NCBI GenBank assembly: GCA_024508725.1 | Contig: JANINS010000004.1 | Span: forward strand, 1,258,163-1,322,162 | Direction: 5' to 3' | Length of the DNA: 64,000 bases | DNA from: Chitinophagaceae bacterium | GTDB lineage: Bacteria > Bacteroidota > Bacteroidia > Chitinophagales > Chitinophagaceae | In this document: piece by piece, positions 37,060-47,326 of the stretch | Layout of the letters: each line of letters begins with the position of its first letter | Numbering within the stretch: the first letter of the stretch is position 1 | The notes under the pieces: model-generated | The model's input: only the letters and a program-made list of their open reading frames with translations | What the model was told of the DNA's origin: nothing | Databases searched by the model: none | Program-made: the position numbers and the translations under genes

Positions 37060-40000
37060 TCATTTAAGCAGCATCACCCAACCGGTAAACCGCTCATTGG
37101 TTTCTCCGGGAATGATCACATAGTAGTACACACCTAGCGGCAGTGGAATATTATTAATGCTAGTGCCTTTCCATGCACGTGCATATCCTGTACTTTGAAA
37201 TACAAGCCTGCCCCACCTGTCGTATACCTGCACAGTGGGTTTGGGATACCTGCTGAGATTTGCTATTTCCCAGCTATCATTTATACCATCACCATTCGGG
37301 CTGAAAGCATTGGGTATGCTGATGGATTGCAATACTCGAAGCTGAACAGATGCACTATCAATGCAACCATCTGCGGATGTAGATACAAGCGTATATGCAA
37401 TATCGTTCAACGGAGTTGCCAACGGTGCAAGGGAAGTAACATCGCTAAGCCATATCGGTGGCAACCATTGATGTGTAACGCCATTACTGCTACCATTGAG
37501 TTGTACTGTTTTGCCTGAGAGGACAGACTGGTCATGTCCGGCTGATACAATTGGTTTTGGTAAGATGTTTATCGTTTGTACCGTATCGGCAGTGCATCCA
37601 CCAGGTGTAGTAAAGCTATATTCAATCAAAGCCTTATTCCCTTGCACCTGTGCCGGGAAAAACATATAACTGCCTGAAGGATTTTGTTGCACACCTATGC
37701 CTGAATATTGTGCAGTACCAGTTGCATTATTGATAACTGATCCCTGAGATAAAATGAATGCAGCTGCATCAGCACACACCGGAGCAATGGCTTGTATATC
37801 CAACAATGGATGTGCTTTTAAAGTGATGAAAGTATCTAGCACACTGATACAACTGGCACCACTTTGTACCGTTAGGCGAATGGGTTGTACGGAAGTTGCC
37901 GGCATTCCAAATACCGGGTAATGATGTGAGTACTGTTTACCTCCTGCCGGAGATAGATCTATACTTACATTACTACTTGTCCAGTCTACCTGTAGCGACG
38001 TGAGTTTTCCAAAATTGACGCTGCTGCTGTTTACAAGCACCACTGCATCTCCTGAGCACACAGGATCTTGCACAAAATTCAGTGCGGCTTTTGGTGCAGC
38101 ACCATTCACCGTGAATACCTGTACCACAGTGTCTTTACAACCATGATTGCTAGCAACGATCAACTGAACATTGTAGCTGCGGGCATCGGAATACTGGTGA
38201 CTGGGATGTTGTAAAACCGAAGTGCTTATTGCAGCAGAAAGGTCATCAAAATTCCATTCCCATGAAGTGATCGCAGATGCACCAGCTTTCGATGTGTCAG
38301 TAAAGCTGCTCAGATCTGTTACACAGTTTTCCGGCATGATAAAACCCGCTACAGGTCTTTCATAAATATTGATCGATTGTTTTGCTGTATCACTGGTGCA
38401 ACCTGCATCAGCCACTGTTACCAGTTTGATTTCGTAGGTACCGGGAGTGGAAAAGCTGGTAGATGGTAATGGTGTAGTTGATGAAATCCATCCGTTACCA
38501 ATATCGTATCGCCATTCATTGATCGTTGTATTCCATGCCGCCGATGCATCTGCAATTGCCAGTGTTTTATTTTCACATTGATCACCCGACAGTATAAAAG
38601 CAGCGATCGCTTTTTTATTTACTGCCACGATTGCAAATGCCGTATCTGATTTACAACCCAGCGAATCAACAACACTCAGTTGTATCGTATAGGTGCCACT
38701 ATCTGCATAACGCTTCACCGGGTTCTGTTGTGATGAAGTGGTATGATCTCCAAAATTCCAATGAAAAACCGGTGTACCATTGCCGGTGCTGTTGTTCGTT
38801 ATTGCAACAGTATTACCTACACAACCATTTGTCTGTGCCGTAAATACAGCTTCCGGTTTTGGCGGAAGTGTAACCCACTGCTGTAAATAGGTTTTTACTG
38901 ACATATCGGCCGACCTGAAATAGAATGTTACCAGGAAACTGTCGTTGTTGTTTCGTACATAGGTATGAACAGGTGCCGAATCCGAACTAAAATGTCCATC
39001 ACCAAAATCCCAGGAATAACTACCTGTTCCCTGGTAATTGGTATGAAATGAAAAAAGGAACTCCATGCAACCCTGTTGCTGTACATCAATATAAAAAGGA
39101 GGATTATTGATGTTGTTGTAAAAGTTGGGCAACCCGAAGATGCATTTACCGGATAAGGCTACTGCTACATCAACAAAAGTGCAGGATGGTCCGTCTGCAT
39201 TTGGATTTTTGATAGCAGATAATTTTTTCTCGAGACATCTTGAAATATACAATACCGAATCAGGACCCAAAGAAATATCACCCCACCCGCCAGGTGTGGT
39301 TATATTAAACGCATAAAACGAATTATTTATACTGGCAGAATCATAACTACTTACGGTGAATTGAGATAGCGGTCCGCCAATCGATGGATTGGGAAATCCA
39401 CTGGTTAGGTAGAGCTTTTCCGAATTAGGCGAAAATGCACACCCATAAGTGGATTGTGGTGAAAAGAGTGATATGGGTTTGAACAAATACCCGTTAGCGG
39501 CATCGAACCGGAAGATCTGTGTACTGGGTGATGATGGAAACGGCATGTTGCTTGAAAAAGATGCAGTTTGCACCAGCATTTGCCCATCAGGAGAACCTTT
39601 GATCATACCATATCCTGTTGGAGGTACATATCCGATATTGGTAATGGATGGGTTGATCTGAACCCCTGAACTGGTAAGTTGAAAAGCCTTGAAGACAGAT
39701 GTGCCTACAGGGTTGGTGATGATCCAGAAATCACGCCTGTTTCTATGCTGAATCGCCGTGATCCTTTCTGAACTCATATCATTACTGAGAGATATATTCT
39801 TCTGTATCACCTCACCAAAACCACCCTGCAATGACATGTCGACAATGTTGTAATAATACCTGGCCGTAAATGAAGGTACTGCAGCGGTGAAGATGTAATA
39901 AAGACTATCGCTGCCCGGCATAGGTACAATAATGCTGGATTGTGAAGAAGATATGTTACCCATCAGCCCGGTACCGCCAGCCATGACAATATGATTGCGA

Positions 40001-40230
40001 TTGTACACTGTAGAGCCATCAGTATAAAACAAGAGATTGCCAGCGGTATCAGAGATGGTGGCACAACCTTCCTCGGTTTTTAATGCACTTCCCGAAAGGT
40101 TTATTACACCTGTAGCAGTGAAACGAATGCCTGCATGATCACCAAAGAACCAATTGGCACTTCGCTGAGCCTGTGTTGCAAGACACAAGAACACAGCAAT
40201 CAGCAACGGTATTGTCTTAGTACCTGTCAT
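37060..40230 (-). CDS. Giant surface protein with PKD-like repeats and gliding-motility C-terminal domain
   Basis: A 1056-residue secreted protein with an N-terminal signal peptide, a propeller-like region up to residue 390, and several PKD-like domains marked by S-W-D-F-G-D-G near 410, H-W-N-F-G-D near 490 and W-E-W-N-F-D-D near 660. The end (I-P-N-A-F-S-P-N-G-D-G-I-N-D-S-W-E, V-Y-D-R-W-G-R-L-V-F, W-K-G, G-V-Y-Y-Y-V-I) is the gliding motility-associated C-terminal domain used for type IX secretion and cell-surface attachment. It is typical of Bacteroidota. Substrate or adhesion target is unknown. Confidence 0.9.
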   Translation of the reverse strand: MTGTKTIPLLIAVFLCLATQAQRSANWFFGDHAGIRFTATGVINLSGSALKTEEGCATISDTAGNLLFYTDGSTVYNRNHIVMAGGTGLMGNISSSQSSIIVPMPGSDSLYYIFTAAVPSFTARYYYNIVDMSLQGGFGEVIQKNISLSNDMSSERITAIQHRNRRDFWIITNPVGTSVFKAFQLTSSGVQINPSITNIGYVPPTGYGMIKGSPDGQMLVQTASFSSNMPFPSSPSTQIFRFDAANGYLFKPISLFSPQSTYGCAFSPNSEKLYLTSGFPNPSIGGPLSQFTVSSYDSASINNSFYAFNITTPGGWGDISLGPDSVLYISRCLEKKLSAIKNPNADGPSCTFVDVAVALSGKCIFGLPNFYNNINNPPFYIDVQQQGCMEFLFSFHTNYQGTGSYSWDFGDGHFSSDSAPVHTYVRNNNDSFLVTFYFRSADMSVKTYLQQWVTLPPKPEAVFTAQTNGCVGNTVAITNNSTGNGTPVFHWNFGDHTTSSQQNPVKRYADSGTYTIQLSVVDSLGCKSDTAFAIVAVNKKAIAAFILSGDQCENKTLAIADASAAWNTTINEWRYDIGNGWISSTTPLPSTSFSTPGTYEIKLVTVADAGCTSDTAKQSINIYERPVAGFIMPENCVTDLSSFTDTSKAGASAITSWEWNFDDLSAAISTSVLQHPSHQYSDARSYNVQLIVASNHGCKDTVVQVFTVNGAAPKAALNFVQDPVCSGDAVVLVNSSSVNFGKLTSLQVDWTSSNVSIDLSPAGGKQYSHHYPVFGMPATSVQPIRLTVQSGASCISVLDTFITLKAHPLLDIQAIAPVCADAAAFILSQGSVINNATGTAQYSGIGVQQNPSGSYMFFPAQVQGNKALIEYSFTTPGGCTADTVQTINILPKPIVSAGHDQSVLSGKTVQLNGSSNGVTHQWLPPIWLSDVTSLAPLATPLNDIAYTLVSTSADGCIDSASVQLRVLQSISIPNAFSPNGDGINDSWEIANLSRYPKPTVQVYDRWGRLVFQSTGYARAWKGTSINNIPLPLGVYYYVIIPGETNERFTGWVMLLK

Positions 40231-40505
40231 CTAATCCTGGCTTTTCTCCATTCTGCATCTTCGTGAAAATAACGAATCAACAGCTCGTTTTTGCAACAGC
40301 AGTTTGGTATTACACAAGAATTACAGGAGCGGTAGTTTGTTGGGGAAGTGGATTTGCAGATGAAATAGATAAGTAAGAATTAAAGTATTTGAAGTAAATA
40401 GAGTAGAGAAAGATGAAATTATCTTCAGGGTAAACAGATCAACCGCAGACAGGATTGATGCTTACAACAGCAAATAGAGTTGATTCCAATCCTGCATGAA
40501 CTGTC

Positions 40506-42557
40506 TTATTTTTTATATGCCAATAACCTCAGTGCATTCATCACTACTACGATAGTAGATCCTTCATGACCAATCACTGCAGGGCCCATTTGTGCAATAC
40601 CTGAAATGGTTAATGGTATTAGTAACACCACCATTCCAAGGCTGATGAACACGTTTTGCCTGATAATAGTATGTGCTTTCTTACTCAACCCGATGGCAAA
40701 AGGAAGATTGCTTAGTTTGTCTGCCATTAATGCAATGTCTGCTGTTTCCAATGCAACATCGCTACCTGCTGCACCCATGGCAATTCCTACTGTACTTTTT
40801 GCCATTGCCGGAGCGTCATTTACACCATCCCCAACCATGGCTACTTTCTTCTCACTGCTTCTTAGTTTTTCAATAGCCTGTACTTTTTGTTCGGGTAAGA
40901 GGTTACCCCATGCATCGGTAATGCCTATTTCTTTGGCGATTGCTTCTGCCACTTTTTGATTATCACCGGTGAGCATGATCATCTTTCGTATGCCCACATG
41001 TTTTAACTGGGTCAATGTTTCTTTTGCATCCTGCCTGGCAACATCCATCAGGGTAACGATGCCAATGAACCTATCGTTTTGATGAACGATCATCGTTGTG
41101 TTACCTTTGCTTTCCAGCTCTTCCACCTTAGCATTTATATCATCGGGTAACGAATTGTTTTTTTCTGTAAACAATTCTTTATTACCTACATGAACAGTGG
41201 TACCTTCATAATCAGCTTTTATACCTCTGCCTTGTATGGCTAATACATTTGATGCAGCAGGCACTTCTTTTCCCAATTGCTCTTTACCGCCTTTTACGAT
41301 AGCTGCAGCCAGTGGATGATCGCTGAGCTTTTCTACTGCCACCACTATTTGCAGGAGTTGTTCAGTGGTAGTACCATTCAAAGGATACACACCGCTAAGT
41401 TTCGGTTTGCCTTCAGTGAGTGTACCGGTTTTATCAAATGCGATAGCGTTGAGAGAACCTAATTCTTCTAAGGGTCTGCCCCCTTTCACTAATACACCAC
41501 CCCTCGCTGCTCTTGCCACGCCACTTAATACAGCACTGGGTGTGGATATTGCCAATGCACACGGACTTGCTGCTACTAATACAGCCATTGCCCTGTAAAA
41601 ACTTGCACTGAAAGGTTCATCGATCACCACGAAAGCAAACAATAGTAATACTACCAGAACAAGTACTGAAGGCACATAATATTTTTCCAGTTTATCAGTG
41701 AAGTTTTGAGTGGGTGATTTTTGTGTCTGGGTTTCGTTCACCAGTTTTACCAGCCTTGCGATGGTGCTATCAGCTGCAATTTTCGTTACTTTAATTTCTA
41801 TGGCTTCGGCTCCATTAATGGAGCCTGCAAATACCCTGTATTTTTCATCCAGCTTATCGGCTACCGTAATATCAACTGCCGGATCTTCTACAGCCATTTT
41901 ATCTACCGGAATACTTTCGCCGGTGATGGGTGCCTGGTTCACACTGGAAGTACCGTTTACTACGATACCATCTGCCGAGATCTTTGAGTTGGGCTTTACT
42001 ACAATTACATCACCTGTTTGCAGCGCTTCGATCTTTACTTCTTTAATATCGTTACCTGTTTTAAGGAAAGCCGTTTTAGGAGCCAGTTCCGTTAATGCTG
42101 CGATCGATCTTTTGGCCTTTGCCATAGCATGGTGCTCTAAAGAATGTCCCAGGCTGAATAAGAAAAGCAATAACGCACCTTCTGCCCATTGGCCTAATAT
42201 GGCTGCACCAATGGCTGCAACAAGCATTAGAAAGTCAATCTCGAAATGACCTTTACTGATACCTTCGATTGCTTCTTTGGTAGTATAAAAACCTCCGAAT
42301 AAATAGGCACAGGCATAAAAAACGATGGACACATAAGGTGATAATCCATTTGCGAATGACAAGCCAAAACCTATGGCTAATAACACACCACAAATGATGG
42401 CAAAGATCAGTTCTGTTTTTTCGCCTAAAATGCCACGGTGTGCATGGTCTTGCTCAGCTGTGGCAGGATCGTAATTATGATCATGATCTACTATTGTAGG
42501 AGGGCGATGATTGGTTTGTTCGATATCCAGGTCTGCTACTGTTTTTTGCATGGGCAA
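40506..42557 (-). CDS. P1B-type heavy-metal ATPase, P1B-4 subgroup
   Basis: The 683-residue ATPase has the phosphorylation motif D-K-T-G-T at Asp375, G-D-G-V-N-D-A-P hinge, and membrane metal motif S-P-C at residues 331-333 instead of C-P-C. Its last membrane helix contains H-E-G-S-T near residue 664. S-P-C with H-E-G-x-T is the signature of the P1B-4 subgroup, whose members export cobalt, iron or zinc. There is no CXXC metal-binding domain; a His-rich N-terminus (D-H-D-H-N-Y, D-H-A-H) may bind metal. The exact metal is not determined. Confidence 0.88.
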   Translation of the reverse strand: MPMQKTVADLDIEQTNHRPPTIVDHDHNYDPATAEQDHAHRGILGEKTELIFAIICGVLLAIGFGLSFANGLSPYVSIVFYACAYLFGGFYTTKEAIEGISKGHFEIDFLMLVAAIGAAILGQWAEGALLLFLFSLGHSLEHHAMAKAKRSIAALTELAPKTAFLKTGNDIKEVKIEALQTGDVIVVKPNSKISADGIVVNGTSSVNQAPITGESIPVDKMAVEDPAVDITVADKLDEKYRVFAGSINGAEAIEIKVTKIAADSTIARLVKLVNETQTQKSPTQNFTDKLEKYYVPSVLVLVVLLLFAFVVIDEPFSASFYRAMAVLVAASPCALAISTPSAVLSGVARAARGGVLVKGGRPLEELGSLNAIAFDKTGTLTEGKPKLSGVYPLNGTTTEQLLQIVVAVEKLSDHPLAAAIVKGGKEQLGKEVPAASNVLAIQGRGIKADYEGTTVHVGNKELFTEKNNSLPDDINAKVEELESKGNTTMIVHQNDRFIGIVTLMDVARQDAKETLTQLKHVGIRKMIMLTGDNQKVAEAIAKEIGITDAWGNLLPEQKVQAIEKLRSSEKKVAMVGDGVNDAPAMAKSTVGIAMGAAGSDVALETADIALMADKLSNLPFAIGLSKKAHTIIRQNVFISLGMVVLLIPLTISGIAQMGPAVIGHEGSTIVVVMNALRLLAYKK

Positions 42558-43038
42558 GGCTGTTTTGATCTGCCGGTGTTTTGATTAACCAGCACTAAAT
42601 AAGCATTGACAAAAAACGCACCTTTTTGTGATTAATTAGCTGTTGCAGGTCAGTTTATGATACAGACGATTCCACAACACTGTAAATTTTTTACTATGGC
42701 AACGGATCCTGGCTTTAGGTGTTTAGCTGTTTGTAATTTCATTTATCCAACAACACTGGCATTGCATTTGCCTCATATTTATTGCAAGTAGTCAATTTTC
42801 TCATAAGCAGTTAGTTTTGGTTGCGGCCGCTGTTTTCACAGTGGCTTTTTTTGTCCCAATTCAACAGGGCGGAGATTCGTGAGTTGCTATTTTGCTGAGT
42901 ATTTATCAGAAATTGATTTTTCGCATAGTGCTTAAAACAACAAAGTCCCGCCAAAGGCAGGACTTATTAATAACGCAAATTTATTTCGCTTCACCAGATG
43001 CTTCGTCGTTGGCTTGGCAGTTCCTCGCAAATGACGTA
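42558..43038. other. Long non-coding gap between the metal ATPase and uxaA
   Basis: 481 bases with no credible ORF. It contains a NotI-like GCGGCCGC near 42825 and, near its right end, the hairpin listed separately. It may carry the metal ATPase promoter, but I see no clear TAnnTTTG element or metal-responsive operator. It could be a decayed gene; no homology is visible by eye. Confidence 0.5.
42943..42965 (-). terminator. Probable terminator after uxaA
   Basis: Ten-base arms AAGTCCCGCC/GGCAGGACTT pair except at one position, with an AAA loop. On the minus strand a T/G-rich tail follows (TGTTGTTTT). It lies 74 bases past the uxaA stop. Confidence 0.6.
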
Positions 43039-44526
43039 CTATAAAGTCACACCACTCTTAAATATCGCAATCTCTCTAAAACCACTCTTTTCATGGTTGG
43101 CTTTTTCGCCGCTGGCTACACGAATGATCTTATCGATCAGTTCTTCCAGTGCTTCGTCAAATGTTTTGTCTTCTGCCAACGGACCAGCATTATAATCTAT
43201 CCAGTGCGGTTTGTTCTTAGCCAGCTCTGAATTGGTAGCGATCTTTAGTGTAGGTATAAAGCTGCCGAATGGTGTACCTCTGCCTGTAGTAAACAAAACG
43301 AGGTGTGAACCGGAAGCACCCAATGCGGTAGTAGATACAAGATCATTACCCGGTGAACTCAGGAGGTTGAGGCCTTTTGTTTTGAGTCTTTCGCCATACT
43401 TAAGTACATCCACTACGGTAGCAATACCGCCTTTCTGGGTACACCCAAGGCTTTTATCTTCCAGCGTGGTGATACCACCTGCTTTATTACCTGGTGATGG
43501 GTTCTCGTAAATGGGCTGCTTAAGGTCTATGAAGTACTGTTTAAAATCGTTGATCAGGTGTACTGTTTTCTCGAACACTTCTTCATTCACACAACGGTTC
43601 ATGAGGATGGTCTCTGCACCAAACATTTCAGGTACTTCGGTTAGTACGGTGGTGCCTCCCTGTGAAATCAAAAAGTCAGAGAAATAACCTACCAATGGAT
43701 TAGCAGTGATACCGCTTAACCCATCTGATCCACCACACTTCAATCCTACTTTCAACTCTGCAAGTGGTATGGGTTCTCTCCTATCGTGCCTTACAACTTC
43801 GTATATCTCTTTCAGTAAAGCGATGGCTTCGCTCACTTCGTCCTGCACCTTCTGGGTAGAGAGAAACTTCACCCTGTCAGCATCATACTCACCAAGGCTT
43901 GCCTTGAATTCGTCTATCTTGTTATTTTCACAACCCAGGCCTAATACCAATACACCACCTGCATTAGGATGCAACGCAAGATCACTGAGGATGCGTTTCG
44001 TATTCTCATGATCGTCTCCCAATTGCGAACAGCCATAGTTGTGTTTGAAAACTTCTATACCTTCAATATCAGATGGGTTCACCTCTGCTTTAAACTCACG
44101 GATGATCTGCTCTGCAATACCATTTACACAACCTACCGTAGGTACGATCCATATTTCATTACGGATACCTACTTCACCGTTCTTTCTCCTGTATCCGTTG
44201 AAAGTAAGATTCCTGAACTTATGTGGTAGCTCTGCAAAGCCCGGCTGGTAAGTATAATCGAAAACCTCTCCCAACTTGGTCTTTACATTATGGGTGTGTA
44301 CATGATACCCTACCTCGATATCTGCTGTAGCCACACCAATAGGAAAACCGTATTTAAGAATGTCTTCCCCTTCCTTAATAGGAACGATGGCTACTTTATG
44401 GCCACGTTCTACATCTTCCTGTAAAGTGATGTCGGTGCCATACACGTTCAACACTTTTCCTTTCTGGAAAGGTTGCAGCAGGATGATGACGTTATCTCTT
44501 GAATTGATCTTTACAAACTCTTTCAT
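43039..44526 (-). CDS. uxaA: Altronate dehydratase
   Basis: The 495-residue protein combines an N-terminal SAF-like domain (residues 1-95) with the large UxaA/GarD catalytic region. Features include N-Y-G-C-S-Q-L-G-D-D-H near residue 163, C-G-G-S-D-G-L-S-G near 267 and a Cys in G-C-T-Q-K-G-G. UxaA dehydrates altronate to 2-keto-3-deoxygluconate in galacturonate breakdown. The start ATG overlaps the uxaB stop by one base, so the two are co-translated. The KDG kinase and aldolase are not in the window. Confidence 0.9.
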   Translation of the reverse strand: MKEFVKINSRDNVIILLQPFQKGKVLNVYGTDITLQEDVERGHKVAIVPIKEGEDILKYGFPIGVATADIEVGYHVHTHNVKTKLGEVFDYTYQPGFAELPHKFRNLTFNGYRRKNGEVGIRNEIWIVPTVGCVNGIAEQIIREFKAEVNPSDIEGIEVFKHNYGCSQLGDDHENTKRILSDLALHPNAGGVLVLGLGCENNKIDEFKASLGEYDADRVKFLSTQKVQDEVSEAIALLKEIYEVVRHDRREPIPLAELKVGLKCGGSDGLSGITANPLVGYFSDFLISQGGTTVLTEVPEMFGAETILMNRCVNEEVFEKTVHLINDFKQYFIDLKQPIYENPSPGNKAGGITTLEDKSLGCTQKGGIATVVDVLKYGERLKTKGLNLLSSPGNDLVSTTALGASGSHLVLFTTGRGTPFGSFIPTLKIATNSELAKNKPHWIDYNAGPLAEDKTFDEALEELIDKIIRVASGEKANHEKSGFREIAIFKSGVTL

Positions 44527-45995
44527 TATTGTGCCTCTAATTGGAAGTTAACCGTTTTAATTGCTTCTTTCATTCCCAGGTTCTGGATGTTGGTGAGATG
44601 CTCTGTTACCGCTTCTGTTAGGCCTTCAACATTGTTGAGATCCTGCTTCCAGTTTTTGCTGTAAGCCAGCACCGTGCTCACCACGTTTTTTAAAGACGCA
44701 TCAGTTCCATCATACTTACTCCATGCATGTCGCAGTAGTTGTAACAGGTGGGCATCGTCGTTCAAAGCAATGGTTTCTTCTCCACGTTTGCCTTTATAGA
44801 ATGCTATGGTAGCAGCCAGTGAGAATGCAAGCTTGGTTGGGATGCTGCCTTTTCTCTTTTTGTATTCGAGAATGGATGGCAGTACCCTTGTTTCGAACTT
44901 CGCCCATGAGTTGAGCGAAATGCTCATCAACAGGTGTTTGATAAATGGATTGGCAAAACGTTCCAGCACCGCTGCGGCAAAGTCTTCCAACTCTTGTTGT
45001 GGAAGATCCAATGTAGGAATGATCTCTTCGAACAGAAGTTCACGGATGAATTTACCAACGGCAGGATCTTCCATTGATTCCCTCACCGTGTCGATACCAT
45101 ACAAGTAAGCCACCGGAACGAGTGACGTGTGCACACCATTCAATATTCTAACCTTACGCACCTTGTAAGGAGTAACTTCTTTCACGTACAATACATCTAA
45201 ACCTATTGAAGGGAAAGGCAGTTCTTTTTCCAACTGGTCGTTGTCGGGTTGTATTACCCATAAGTGGAAAGGCTCTCCTTCCACTACAATCTTATCTTCA
45301 TATCCCAGTTCCTGGGTTATCTCTGCTATCCTGTCTTTCGGATAGCCTGGTACAATTCTATCCACAAGTGTATTGTTGAATGTACAGGCTGATGTTAACC
45401 ATTGTGTGAAGCCTTCTTCAAACTGCCATTCTGTTGCTAGCTGCAACAATACTTTTTTTAGTACATCGGCATTCTTATCGATCAGTTCACAAGGGATGAT
45501 GTGAACGCCTTTGCTTTGATCTCCATTGAATGTTTTATAACGGTGATACAGCCATACTGCAAGTTTCGCAGGATAGGATGATGGTGGTGTATCAGAAGCT
45601 TTATCATTGCCATTAAAGCTGATGCCTGCTTCGGTGGTGTTAGAGATCACGAAACGTATATCAGGGTTCTCTGCAGTCCTGATGTATTCATTGAACTGCG
45701 TATAAGGGTTCAATCCCCTGCTGATCACATTGATTGTTTCGTGTGAGCTAACTAGTTCGCCGTTCACCAATCCACGGAGGTAAACAGTGTAGAGTCCGTC
45801 CTGTTCATTCAGCATGTCTACCATGCCCATCTCTATCGGTTGCACAACGACTATTGAGCCGTTGAAATCTGTTTTCTGGTTAAGCTGGTGAAACATCCAG
45901 TCTACAAAACATCTAAGGAAGTTTCCTTCTCCAAACTGGAGAACTTTTTCAGGGTAGGTGGCAAGACCTGGCAAGGTTGTGTGTGACAATCGCAT
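44526..45995 (-). CDS. uxaB: Tagaturonate reductase (altronate oxidoreductase)
   Basis: The 489-residue protein fits mannitol dehydrogenase-like polyol dehydrogenases: an N-terminal Rossmann region beginning [11 protein letters not shown] near residue 19, F-V-I-S-N-T-T-E near 116, [10 protein letters not shown] near 289 with the catalytic residues, and a helical C-terminus. It reduces tagaturonate to altronate with NADH. It is the first gene of a two-gene uxaB-uxaA unit for hexuronate use. Its start is preceded by a candidate operator at 46055-46078. Confidence 0.9.
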   Translation of the reverse strand: MRLSHTTLPGLATYPEKVLQFGEGNFLRCFVDWMFHQLNQKTDFNGSIVVVQPIEMGMVDMLNEQDGLYTVYLRGLVNGELVSSHETINVISRGLNPYTQFNEYIRTAENPDIRFVISNTTEAGISFNGNDKASDTPPSSYPAKLAVWLYHRYKTFNGDQSKGVHIIPCELIDKNADVLKKVLLQLATEWQFEEGFTQWLTSACTFNNTLVDRIVPGYPKDRIAEITQELGYEDKIVVEGEPFHLWVIQPDNDQLEKELPFPSIGLDVLYVKEVTPYKVRKVRILNGVHTSLVPVAYLYGIDTVRESMEDPAVGKFIRELLFEEIIPTLDLPQQELEDFAAAVLERFANPFIKHLLMSISLNSWAKFETRVLPSILEYKKRKGSIPTKLAFSLAATIAFYKGKRGEETIALNDDAHLLQLLRHAWSKYDGTDASLKNVVSTVLAYSKNWKQDLNNVEGLTEAVTEHLTNIQNLGMKEAIKTVNFQLEAQ

Positions 45996-46054
45996 ATGGG
46001 TTCTTTTACATAGAATACACCAAATTAGAACCTGCCAATCAATAATAGATGTTA

Positions 46055-46078
46055 GTTAACGTATTTATTCACGCTAAC
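46055..46078. promoter_or_regulatory. Candidate operator upstream of uxaB
   Basis: GTTAACGT and ACGCTAAC (46055-46062, 46071-46078) are complementary except at one position around an 8-base spacer, 60 bases before the uxaB start. This fits a dimeric repressor site (LacI- or GntR-like). No regulator gene is adjacent. Confidence 0.3.
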
Positions 46079-46231
46079 GTTTGCGGAGGTTTGACGGTAA
46101 CGATTGCATGGTTAAAGAGCCAAGTTTCCTGGTAAGATTTAATGCAGATAATCAATGTACAGGAAGCTAACAGGAGTACACCCGCTTTGGTGTAGTTCTT
46201 GTGCAAGACTTTACCACACAAACATTTTACT

Positions 46232-46465
46232 ATGTACCAATTATGTAATCGATGGTTGCCACTGCTGGCACTCGCATCATTGATTTTTGTTTCATGTGGT
46301 GAAGCCAAGTCATCACCCGAAGAAGAAAAGCAGATGAAATCGATGGACTCTACTTCTTCTGCTATTGAAGACAGCACCAAACGCTTAAAAGAACAGACCG
46401 AGAAAGTGGAAGCTGCTCTCGAAAAACTGAATGATTCTTTTAAAGAAACCAATCAAACCAAATAA
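46232..46465 (+). CDS. Small lipoprotein with coiled coil
   Basis: A 77-residue lipoprotein. The ATG at 46232 gives a lipobox ending F-V-S-C. The mature part is highly charged (E-E-E-K-Q-M-K-S-M-D-S, then L-K-E-Q-T-E-K-V-E-A-A-L-E-K-L) and should form a coiled coil. I do not recognise a family. It lies one base before the next secreted-protein gene, so they are probably co-transcribed. Confidence 0.65.
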   Translation: MYQLCNRWLPLLALASLIFVSCGEAKSSPEEEKQMKSMDSTSSAIEDSTKRLKEQTEKVEAALEKLNDSFKETNQTK

Positions 46466-46466
46466 C

Positions 46467-47240
46467 ATGAAACAACAGATATCTTACCTGGCTTTCGCAT
46501 TGGTGATCTTTGCTGCAGTTGCCATCACCAGCTTCGCCCAGGGTAAAAAAGAAGGCAAGGGCAATGGAAAAGAGCAGCATGGCAATAATGGCAAAGGCAA
46601 CGATAACAAGCCTGGCAACTCGGGCAAGGACCATGGAAAGGGCAATGATCATAAGAATAATGGCAACAACAATGGTAATGGAAATGATAAAGACCATGGT
46701 AATGGCCGTGGCAACAATAAACACGAAGACGAGGATATATCTCCAGGTAATAGCAGGAATAAGATGAAAGATGGTTACCGGTGGGATAACGAAACTTTTG
46801 CCGACCGCAAGAAGATCAGGAATAATATGAACAAGGTAACCCTCTGCCACAAGTTTAAGAATGGCAATGAGACTGGAGTAACCATAAGTGTTGCAGAACC
46901 TGCACTTAAAGCACATCTGAACCATGGAGATGTAATGGGTGAATGCCCTGCAGTTACAGGCAACTATAGCGATGTATTTATCAGGAGAAGGACAGATTAT
47001 TACAATGTACTCGAATCGGGACAGGAGCAGGTACTTTACAGCAGATCGATACTTGATTATGCCCTTGAACGTTTAACCGGAGCAAGATCACAATTACTCA
47101 CCCTGCAAAACACCAATGCCCCTCCAGCAGACATAGAACAAAAAAGAGTACTGATCATAGACCTTGAACAGAACGTTTCTTTATTACAAACTTTATTGGG
47201 TGTAACAGCTAACCTGTTGGCGAACAAATGGGCAAACTAA
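46467..47240 (+). CDS. Secreted protein with Gly/Asn/Lys/His-rich linker and a C-H ... H-L-N-H-G-D domain
   Basis: A 257-residue product from the ATG at 46467, with a signal peptide, then about 70 residues almost wholly Gly, Asn, Lys, His and Asp. Next is a small domain V-T-L-C-H-K-F-K-N-G-N-E ... K-A-H-L-N-H-G-D-V-M-G-E-C; the C-H ... H-L-x-H-G-D ... C motif is found in many secreted bacterial proteins of unknown role and may bind metal. A helical C-terminus follows. The His/Asp content also suggests metal binding. Function is not claimed. Confidence 0.7.
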   Translation: MKQQISYLAFALVIFAAVAITSFAQGKKEGKGNGKEQHGNNGKGNDNKPGNSGKDHGKGNDHKNNGNNNGNGNDKDHGNGRGNNKHEDEDISPGNSRNKMKDGYRWDNETFADRKKIRNNMNKVTLCHKFKNGNETGVTISVAEPALKAHLNHGDVMGECPAVTGNYSDVFIRRRTDYYNVLESGQEQVLYSRSILDYALERLTGARSQLLTLQNTNAPPADIEQKRVLIIDLEQNVSLLQTLLGVTANLLANKWAN

Positions 47241-47293
47241 ACCTAAATAACTGCCTGGAATAATCATATTAATTGGTTTGTTCGCAATGAGGC

Positions 47294-47326
47294 AAAAAAA
47301 TCCCGCCACAAGGACGGGATTTTTTT
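47294..47326. terminator. Bidirectional terminator between the Gly-rich protein gene and rplL
   Basis: Seven A (47294-47300), a TCCCG/CGGGA stem and seven T (47320-47326). It is symmetric, so it can stop both convergent transcripts. It lies 19 bases past the rplL stop. Confidence 0.85.

Noticed and set aside
42558-43038. Possible hidden gene in the gap between the ATPase and uxaA
   Set aside because: All frames are short or broken, and no protein-like segment was recognised.
46069-46452. Minus-strand ORF of 127 codons over the small lipoprotein gene
   Set aside because: It is antisense to a gene with a convincing signal peptide and lipobox, and its product has no recognisable features.
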